From positions 1 to 8,486 of the forward strand of contig JAKCEJ010000110.1 of assembly GCA_021838065.1 (NCBI GenBank): a stretch of 8,486 nucleotides of DNA, in the 5' to 3' direction. Positions 1-5,465 of this stretch are shown here, piece by piece. Under the pieces are notes generated by a model, which saw only the letters and a list, made by a program, of their open reading frames with translations, was not told the origin of the DNA and searched no databases. Every line of letters begins with the position of its first letter. The stretch's first letter is position 1. Origin of the DNA: Pseudomonadota bacterium. Lineage in GTDB: Bacteria; Pseudomonadota; Gammaproteobacteria; Steroidobacterales; Steroidobacteraceae. The translations under genes were made by a program, and so were the position numbers.

Positions 1-788
1 ACAATGACATTGTCCCGGCGTTCGAGGCGGGTGGGCTGGGAGCGGGCTCCATCAGCCTGGTGCGCGGCCCAACGACGACGCTGGGTTACTGCCCGACCAC
101 CGCCACCAGCGGGTGCTCAAGCACGCAGCTGATTCCGACGAAGACGCCGGTCGGCGAGATTCTGTACGAGGCCTTCCCGTACCTGAACGCCAGCTCGACC
201 ATGGTGAGCGGATTCGATGTCGACCTGCAGTATCACTGGGATATGGGGCGTATCGGCCGCTTCACTGGCGAGGCGCAGTGGACACATGAGATCAGCTACA
301 AGCTGATCGTCGGCGGCTCGACCTATCAGCTGGCCGGCACGCACGGCCCGTCGGGCGTCTCGGGCGACACCGGGAACCCGAAGGACCGCATCGACGCGAG
401 GCTGAGCTGGAGCAAGGGGCCGCTGACGGTCACGCCGAGCATCGACTTCATCGGTCATTTCAGTATCACCGATCCGTCCTCGGGTATTCCGACCTGCGCC
501 GCCGCGCTCGGCTACAACGGCGAGTTCCCGGCGGGTTCGGTGGCCGCGAACCAGCAGCAGTTCTGCACTGTAGGGTACTTCCTCGAGACGAACCTTTACG
601 CGAGCTATCAGATCAATGACAGCTGGCAGGTCCACGCCTCGGTGACGAACCTGTTCAACAAGCAACCGCCGGTGGACGTGCAGACCTACGGCGGCGGGAG
701 CCTGTTCTTCCCCTACGATCCGGCCCTTCACGAGGACGGAGCGGTGGGCCGGTTCATGACGGTCGGGTTCACCTACGACATGGACTGA
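1..788 (+). CDS. TonB-dependent outer-membrane receptor, C-terminal part (5' end outside window)
   Basis: The frame is open from the left edge (first full codon at base 3) to TGA at 786-788, giving the last 261 residues. The protein would sit in the outer membrane and take up a bulky substrate with TonB energy; the substrate cannot be read from this part. The sequence shows alternating hydrophobic/aromatic beta-strand patterns typical of a receptor barrel: a segment with VSGFDVDLQYHW, the loop motif SGDTGNPKDRIDARLSW, the penultimate-strand motif SWQVHASVTNLFNKQPP, and a terminal strand GRFMTVGFTYDMD. Known receptors of this type end with the same VTNLFNKxPP ... GRxxxxGxxY layout, except that the usual final aromatic residue is here followed by D-M-D. 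Two cysteine pairs (YCPTTATSGC, and TCAAAL...FCTVGYF) lie in likely extracellular loops and may form disulfides. The GTG at base 60 is internal, because homologous-looking sequence continues upstream of it. An intrinsic terminator follows directly. The plug domain and TonB box lie outside the window. Confidence 0.9.
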   Translation, partial: NDIVPAFEAGGLGAGSISLVRGPTTTLGYCPTTATSGCSSTQLIPTKTPVGEILYEAFPYLNASSTMVSGFDVDLQYHWDMGRIGRFTGEAQWTHEISYKLIVGGSTYQLAGTHGPSGVSGDTGNPKDRIDARLSWSKGPLTVTPSIDFIGHFSITDPSSGIPTCAAALGYNGEFPAGSVAANQQQFCTVGYFLETNLYASYQINDSWQVHASVTNLFNKQPPVDVQTYGGGSLFFPYDPALHEDGAVGRFMTVGFTYDMD

Positions 789-811
789 GATTGACCGTTT
801 GTTTCCCTTGC

Positions 812-840
812 AATGGGCCCCTTCGGGGGCCCATTTTTTT
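812..840 (+). terminator. Rho-independent terminator of the TonB receptor gene
   Basis: A perfect GC-rich stem TGGGCCCC / GGGGCCCA (814-821 and 826-833) closes a stable TTCG tetraloop (822-825) and is followed by seven T residues (834-840). The stem can extend two A-T pairs outward (812-813 with 834-835). It begins 23 bases after the receptor stop codon. The T-run is on the + strand, so it ends receptor transcription. On the other strand there are only two A's before the stem, so a strong bidirectional role for the minus-strand pseudogene is not evident. Confidence 0.93.
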
Positions 841-970
841 GGTGCGCCCGGCACGGGCGAGCTCTTGTGTGTGCAAGTCCCACCGCGCGCGGCCGCCGTT
901 TGAACGCCAGTGCACGGAAGCCGTCACAAATTGAGCATGACGGCAATTCACAGCTAGTATTGCGTGCGCG

Positions 971-1555
971 TCAGTCGTCATTCGAAGCGAGAAGCGCCGC
1001 AGGCCATGCCGTGCGCGCGAGCCGGGCGCTGGTGGCCGCGAGCTCGCCGCCGTTGCCGAACGATGCGTGGGCCCGAAGCCATGGCTCGAGCACATCGGCG
1101 GGTGCTGGCTGGCCGGAGAAAAGCCCTGATACTGATCGAAATGGAGCGCCGCGAGATGCGTCAGCTGCGCGGGCGTCTCGAGGCCCTCGGCGATCACCTT
1201 GCTGCGCAGACTGTGCGCCAGAGAGATGATTGCCTGAACGATGCGACAGCTCTGCGGATCGCCGGTCATCTCGCGGATGAAGCGGGTGTCGATCTTCAAC
1301 TGCGATCAGCAGCGAGGCGAGCGTCAGCGGAACGTCGTACCGCAGCAACATCGGTGTCGACATCGCGAGCATGCCGATGAAATGCATCGACCCGATGCCG
1401 ATGCCCATCGCGGCGGCGCCGCCGATCATCCACTAGTGGGGCCTGGGGCGGGCCGCTTCGGCGAATCGCGCAGCGAGCCGAAACGCCATGCAAAAGACGA
1501 ATATTGCGACCGCGATCGAGAGCGCGACGGGCCAGCTGTTGTCGCGGGTGGGCAT
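971..1555 (-). pseudogene. Decayed MHYT-EAL cyclic-di-GMP signalling protein
   Basis: Reading the minus strand from ATG at 1555, the peptide begins MPTRDNSWPVALSIAVAIF, a hydrophobic helix, and continues to a TAG at 1435-1433. The same frame then resumes with WMIGGAAAMGIGIGSMHFIG and MLLRYDVPLTLASLLIAV, which is the MHYT integral-membrane sensor signature (MHFxGM followed by YDxxLTLxSLLIA). At about 1301 the MHYT frame meets, in another frame, QLKIDTRFIREMTGD...KVIAEGLET...FDQYQG, which is the C-terminal third of an EAL phosphodiesterase domain. Near 1120-1124 the frame shifts again, back to the original one, giving LFSGQPAPADVLEPWL and ending at TGA 973-971. Intact relatives carry about 200 residues of MHYT, usually a GGDEF domain, then a complete EAL domain. 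Here the rest of MHYT, any GGDEF, and the EAL and DDFG catalytic motifs are missing. One nonsense codon, one large out-of-frame deletion and one small indel make it non-functional. It is divergent from tex. Confidence 0.85.
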
Positions 1556-1865
1556 GCTCAGGGGTTTCGTGCGTGCATCGTAAGGATGACAGTGATGCGC
1601 GTCGTGAAACGCATCGCCTCCTCGAGGATTGCGGCACGGGCCTCAGGGATGGCGATCGACGCTCGCCAACTGCTTGTTCGAATGGGGGTTTTGGCGATCT
1701 GCGGCCGTCGCGGAGCTGATCGCGTACGTTCAAGTCCCGGTGCCCGCGGTGGCCTTCGCCGGCGCCCTGCGCCTAGACACTTCGCGGCGGCTGCGCAAGT
1801 CTTGTTGTGTGCCGGACGATTGAGCATAGTGCGCCTCCCTTGGCTTCGCCCGATGCCTGTCACCG
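1556..1865. other. 310-bp stretch between MHYT-EAL remnant and tex; no recognisable gene
   Basis: This stretch separates the 5' ends of the divergent pseudogene and tex, so it should hold the tex promoter and the former promoter of the pseudogene. A minus-strand frame ends with TGA at 1560-1558, just before the pseudogene ATG at 1555 (TGAGCATG). Its conceptual peptide is arginine-rich and resembles no family I know. The AT content is slightly raised around 1795-1835. No tRNA, repeat or mobile-element end was seen. Confidence 0.5.
1802..1830 (+). promoter_or_regulatory. Possible sigma-70-type promoter for tex
   Basis: TTGTTG (1802-1807) and CATAGT (1825-1830) are separated by 17 bases, matching 3 of 6 and 4 of 6 positions of the sigma-70 consensus. 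They lie about 35 bases upstream of the tex ATG in one of the few less GC-rich patches here. This is a weak match by eye; a leader of roughly 28 bases would result. Confidence 0.25.
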
Positions 1866-4241
1866 ATGAGCGCAATCGAATCCCGTATCGCCGCCGAGCT
1901 CGCGGTTCGTCCGCCCCAGGTCCTCGCCGCCGTCGCCCTGCTCGACGGCGGCGCCACCGTGCCGTTCATTGCCCGCTATCGCAAAGAAGCCACTGGAGGC
2001 CTGGACGATGCGCAGCTGCGCACGCTTCAGGAGCGCCTCGTGTACCTGCGCGAGCTCGACGAGCGCCGCGCGGCGGTCCTCAGCAGCATCGAGGGCCAGG
2101 GAACGTTGACGCCCGAACTGCGGGCGAGGCTCGAGGCTGCCGAGACCAAGCAGCGCCTCGAGGACCTGTATCTGCCCTACAAGCCGCGGCGGCGCACCAA
2201 GGCGCAGATCGCGCGCGAGGCGGGCCTCGATGCGCTGGCGGCCGCTCTGCTGGCGGATCCGCGGCTCGATCCCGAGACCGAAGCGGCGCGCTATCTGAAG
2301 CCCGCGTTCACCACCGAGCAGGGCGAGAACCCCGGGGTGCCCGACGCCAAGGCGGCGCTCGAGGGGGCGCGGCAGGTCCTGATGGAGCAGTTTGCCGAGG
2401 ACGCGGCGCTGGTCGGCGCGCTGCGCGAGCATCTGCGCGAGAGCGCGTGGCTGGTCGCGAACATCGAGCCCGGCAAGGAGGCGGCGGGCGCGAAGTTCCG
2501 CGATTACTTCGACTACCGCGAGCGGCTGAAGGCGATTCCCTCGCATCGGGCGCTCGCGCTGTTTCGCGGGCGCAAGGAAGAGATTCTGCGGCTCGCGCTG
2601 AAGCTGCCCGAGGAGCTGGAGGCGGCCGGCGAGCCGGCGCCGGCCGCCGGGACCGCCCATGTGTGCGAGTGCAAGATCGCGGCACACTTCCAGGTCTCGG
2701 ACCGGGGACGCCCCGCGGACGCCTGGCTCGCGCAGGCGGTGCGCTGGTGCTGGCAGGTGAAGCTCGCCTGGCAGCTCGAGGGGGAGCTGCTCGCCGAGCT
2801 GCGCGAGCGCGCCGAGGAGGAGGCCATCGGGGTCTTTGCGCGCAATCTGCATGATCTGCTGCTCGCCGCACCGGCCGGCCCGCGGGCCACGATGGGACTG
2901 GATCCGGGCCTTCGCACCGGTGTGAAGGTGGCTGTGGTGGATCGCACCGGCAAGGTGCTCGAGACCGCGACCATCTATCCGCACGTCCCGCGCAATGAGT
3001 GGGGTGCGGCGCTCGCGGCGCTTGCCTCGCTCGCGCGTCGGCACGGAGTCGATCTGATCAGCATCGGCAACGGCACGGCCTCGCGCGAGACCGACCGGCT
3101 CGCCGCAGAGCTGATCCGGCTCCACCCCGAGCTGAAGCTCACCCGCATCGTAGTGTCCGAGGCGGGCGCCTCGGTGTATTCGGCCTCCGAGCTCGCCTCG
3201 CGCGAGCTCCCGGAGCTCGACGTCAGTCTGCGCGGGGCGGTGTCGATTGCCCGCCGCCTGCAGGATCCGCTCGCGGAGCTGGTCAAGATCGATCCGAAAT
3301 CGATCGGCGTGGGACAGTACCAGCACGACGTCAATCAGGGCAGGCTCGCCCGCTCGCTCGAGGCGGTGGTCGAGGATTGTGTCAACGCGGTCGGGGTCGA
3401 TGCGAATACCGCCTCGCCGGCGCTGCTCGCTCGGATCTCGGGACTGTCGGTGTCCCTCGCCGAGGCCATCGTGCGCTACCGGAACGAGAACGGCGCCTTC
3501 GCCAGCCGCGAGAGCCTGCGCGCAGTGCCGCGCCTCGGCGCGAAGACCTTCGAGCAGGCCGCCGGGTTTCTGCGCGTCAATGACGGCACGAACCCGCTCG
3601 ACCGCTCCGCAGTGCACCCGGAAGCCTATCGGCTCATCGAACGCATCCTCGCCGATCTCGGCCGGCCGCTCGTCGCGGTGATGGGCGATACGAGCGCGCT
3701 CAAGCAAATCGATCCGGCCCGCTATACGGACGAGCGCTTCGGCCTGCCGACGGTGCGCGACATCCTGCGCGAGCTGGAAAAGCCCGGGCGCGACCCGCGC
3801 CCGCAGTTCAAGACAGCGGTTTTTCAAGATGGCGTGCAGGAGCTGAAGGACCTCGCATCCGGCATGCTGCTCGAGGGCGTCGTGACCAATGTCACCAACT
3901 TCGGCGCCTTCGTCGACATCGGCGTGCATCAGGACGGCCTGGTGCACATTTCGATGATGTCGCATCGCTTCGTCAAGGATCCGCGCGAGCTGGTCAAGGC
4001 GGGCGATGTGGTCAAAGTCAAGGTGCTCGAGGTCGACCTGCAGCGCCGGCGTATCGCGCTCACGATGAAGCTCGATGAGGCGGCGCCGCGTGCGCCGAGC
4101 GGATCGCCGCAACGCGATTCGGATCGCAGCCCGCGTCGTCCGAACCCGCGGCCTGCTCAGCGTGCGCCGGGCGCGCGCGCAGCCGAGCCTGCTGGCAATG
4201 GCGTCATGGCCGAAGCGCTGGCGCGGGCGCTGAAACGCTGA
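1866..4241 (+). CDS. tex: Tex family transcription accessory / RNA-binding protein
   Basis: This encodes 791 residues, close to the roughly 770-790 usual for Tex (YhgF in E. coli). Tex is a cytoplasmic nucleic-acid-binding protein, the bacterial relative of eukaryotic Spt6, linked to transcription and to expression of toxin or stress genes. Visible layout: an N-terminal helical/HTH region with the hallmark [17 protein letters not shown] at 32-48 and [19 protein letters not shown] at 98-115; a YqgF/RNase H-like domain at about 340-465 ([10 protein letters not shown] at 343-352, [10 protein letters not shown] at 401-410, [14 protein letters not shown] at 431-444); a central [15 protein letters not shown] block at 475-489; helix-hairpin-helix motifs at about 505-570; and an S1 RNA-binding domain at about 666-737 ([33 protein letters not shown]). 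A basic, proline-rich tail of about 50 residues follows. No frame interruption is seen. The ATG at 1866 fits the family N-terminus, but there is no clear Shine-Dalgarno sequence upstream. It is flanked by gaps and is probably transcribed alone. Confidence 0.98.
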   Translation: MSAIESRIAAELAVRPPQVLAAVALLDGGATVPFIARYRKEATGGLDDAQLRTLQERLVYLRELDERRAAVLSSIEGQGTLTPELRARLEAAETKQRLEDLYLPYKPRRRTKAQIAREAGLDALAAALLADPRLDPETEAARYLKPAFTTEQGENPGVPDAKAALEGARQVLMEQFAEDAALVGALREHLRESAWLVANIEPGKEAAGAKFRDYFDYRERLKAIPSHRALALFRGRKEEILRLALKLPEELEAAGEPAPAAGTAHVCECKIAAHFQVSDRGRPADAWLAQAVRWCWQVKLAWQLEGELLAELRERAEEEAIGVFARNLHDLLLAAPAGPRATMGLDPGLRTGVKVAVVDRTGKVLETATIYPHVPRNEWGAALAALASLARRHGVDLISIGNGTASRETDRLAAELIRLHPELKLTRIVVSEAGASVYSASELASRELPELDVSLRGAVSIARRLQDPLAELVKIDPKSIGVGQYQHDVNQGRLARSLEAVVEDCVNAVGVDANTASPALLARISGLSVSLAEAIVRYRNENGAFASRESLRAVPRLGAKTFEQAAGFLRVNDGTNPLDRSAVHPEAYRLIERILADLGRPLVAVMGDTSALKQIDPARYTDERFGLPTVRDILRELEKPGRDPRPQFKTAVFQDGVQELKDLASGMLLEGVVTNVTNFGAFVDIGVHQDGLVHISMMSHRFVKDPRELVKAGDVVKVKVLEVDLQRRRIALTMKLDEAAPRAPSGSPQRDSDRSPRRPNPRPAQRAPGARAAEPAGNGVMAEALARALKR

Positions 4242-4249
4242 GCGCGTTC

Positions 4250-4276
4250 CGCTCGAGCCGCATAGCGTCTCGAGCG
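4250..4276 (+). repeat. Inverted repeat just after tex, possible 3'-end hairpin
   Basis: The perfect 8-base arms CGCTCGAG (4250-4257) and CTCGAGCG (4269-4276) surround an 11-base loop and start 8 bases after the tex stop codon. There is no T-run, so it is not a standard intrinsic terminator. It could stabilise the tex mRNA 3' end or act with Rho, or be chance in GC-rich DNA. Confidence 0.4.
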
Positions 4277-4805
4277 TACCTGGCGCGAGCCAACGCAGCG
4301 AGATTTCATCGCCCGATCCGGCGCTGACGCGTCCGTCGTCGCGAGGATCATGCCCTGCGGGACGAGGCGACACCGCACCCCACTGTGAATCCAGGGCGCC
4401 GCGCCGAGCGCCACTCAGCTCTCAAGCCCTGCGGCGGTACGACCGTCCAGTCTCGCGCACGGCGCCTCCACCGTGCTGCCGCGCAACGCCGCTCGGCGCT
4501 GTGTGCCCCGAGCGCGCCTTGAACCCCAGCGCCCACCTCGGCGATCATGCGCTGCTGCGAGCGGTCACGACCGCACGTGCGCAGTGATGACACGAAGAGC
4601 CGCGACGGTGCGCCGTTCGATGCGGCGCGAGCCGTTCGTGCCCCGTACTCTGAACGGACACCGACGTGAACCACCCAGCGAACACCCGGGGCGCCGAGCC
4701 CTGCCCGACCATGAACCCCTCCGCGGCGCCGGCGCGCAATGAAGCAACAGGAACCGCAGCCGCAGTGCGGCCGTGGAAGCAGGACCCGTCCGTCGAGCCA
4801 GCCGC
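4277..4805. other. About 530 bp with no recognisable gene
   Basis: Both strands have open frames here because the DNA is GC-rich, but the conceptual peptides are arginine-, alanine- and serine-rich and match no family I recognise. The longest candidates are 4473-4742 (+) and 4348-4674 (-). A minus-strand stretch near 4290-4414 reads GAAPWIHSGVRC and later LVPQGMILATTDAS, which looks a little more protein-like and could be a gene remnant, but I cannot name it. No RNA gene, array or insertion-sequence end was found. The promoter for the pyrophosphohydrolase is presumably near the right end. Confidence 0.45.
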
Positions 4806-5210
4806 ATGAGTGCCGCCAGAGCGAATGCGCGCGGTCACGCGCGCCGGGTCACGCACGCGCCGCCGGACTCCCTCGAAGCAGTCCGCGCCGCGCTGCGACG
4901 CTTTGCGGCCGCCCGGGACTGGGATCAATTTCATCTGCCCAAGAACCTTGCGATGGCGCTCAGCGTCGAGGTGGCCGAGCTCCTGGAGCATTTCCAATGG
5001 CTGCCGGACGCCGCGTCGGACGCGCTGACGCCCTCCAAGCGCGTCCACGTCGCCGAGGAGATGGCCGACGTGCTCTTGTATCTTGTGCGTCTCGCGGATC
5101 GGCTCGACATCGATCTCCTTGCGGCCGCGCGCCGCAAAATACGCCTGAACGCGCGCAAGTACCCGGTGGCGAAGGCGCGCGGCAACAGCCGCAAGTACAC
5201 CGAGCTATGA
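4806..5210 (+). CDS. MazG-superfamily nucleotide pyrophosphohydrolase (dCTPase-like)
   Basis: This encodes 134 residues of an all-alpha NTP pyrophosphohydrolase related to DCTPP1/RS21-C6 and single-domain MazG-like enzymes, which hydrolyse (d)NTPs, often dCTP or modified forms, to the monophosphate and pyrophosphate in the cytoplasm. The family core is unmistakable: RDWDQFHLPKNLAMALSVE at about 37-55, the metal-binding ExxE (E55/E58, with E61) in EVAELLEHFQW, the second ExxD (E85/D88) in AEEMADVLLYLVRLADRL, then KIRLNARKYPVAKARG and a C-terminal KYTEL. All four acidic metal ligands are present, so it should be active. The start was set at ATG 4806. A GTG at 4773 would add 11 residues, and the first 20 or so residues are an arginine-rich extension beyond the usual family start. 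No clear ribosome-binding site precedes either start. It is probably a housecleaning enzyme in its own transcription unit. Confidence 0.93.
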   Translation: MSAARANARGHARRVTHAPPDSLEAVRAALRRFAAARDWDQFHLPKNLAMALSVEVAELLEHFQWLPDAASDALTPSKRVHVAEEMADVLLYLVRLADRLDIDLLAAARRKIRLNARKYPVAKARGNSRKYTEL

Positions 5211-5465
5211 GCCAGGCTGGCGCGCGGTCGGGTGGAAGCGTAAGGTACGGCCAGACGCTGGGGGGCGTGACGGCATGCTTGAGATCGCAATAGTCAATGC
5301 GGGTTCGCCTCTGAACCTCGTGCACAGCTGTACGGCGAGACACCTCGGGCGATTCCGCACGTAAGCCGATGCCGGCCGCCGGAACCGCGCCCCCTCGGAG
5401 GAACCCGTGGCCCGCCGCTGCGGGGCGCACGGATCACCCTCGCCGCTGACGGGAACGGGCACACG
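5211..5465. other. Intergenic leader of the hybrid kinase, with a displaced Shine-Dalgarno sequence
   Basis: This is 255 bases between the pyrophosphohydrolase and kinase genes. No convincing promoter or terminator was found. The strongest ribosome-binding-like site, GGAGG at 5397-5401, lies 65 bases upstream of the kinase ATG. It sits instead five bases before a GTG at 5407, which opens a 41-codon frame ending at TGA 5530-5532, out of frame with the kinase and overlapping its first 22 codons. Confidence 0.45.

Noticed and set aside
117..854. 245-codon minus-strand open frame opposite the TonB receptor
   Set aside because: It crosses the intrinsic terminator and has shadow-like composition; the + strand shows clear receptor motifs.
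931..960. Promoter-like TTGAGC-18-TAGTAT on the + strand
   Set aside because: It is a loose match and points into the antisense side of the pseudogene with no + strand gene before tex, so there is nothing for it to drive.
1725..1745. TTCAAGTCCCG resembling a tRNA T-arm
   Set aside because: The flanking bases do not form the 5-bp T stem, and no acceptor, anticodon or D arm can be folded around it.
1241..2854. 537-codon + strand open frame running into tex in another frame
   Set aside because: The peptide is nearly all Arg, Ala, Gly and Pro with no motifs; it crosses the antisense of the pseudogene and overlaps tex.
1860..4373. Very long minus-strand open frame (837 codons) opposite tex
   Set aside because: It mirrors the tex codons in GC-rich DNA; the peptide is arginine/leucine/histidine-rich with no family motifs, while tex on the + strand is unmistakable.
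4739..5293. 184-codon + strand open frame overlapping the pyrophosphohydrolase
   Set aside because: It is out of frame with the clear MazG-like core and has arginine/glycine-rich shadow composition.
5273..5310. TTGAGA-containing AT-richer patch as a promoter for the kinase
   Set aside because: No acceptable -10 element lies at 16-19 bases spacing.
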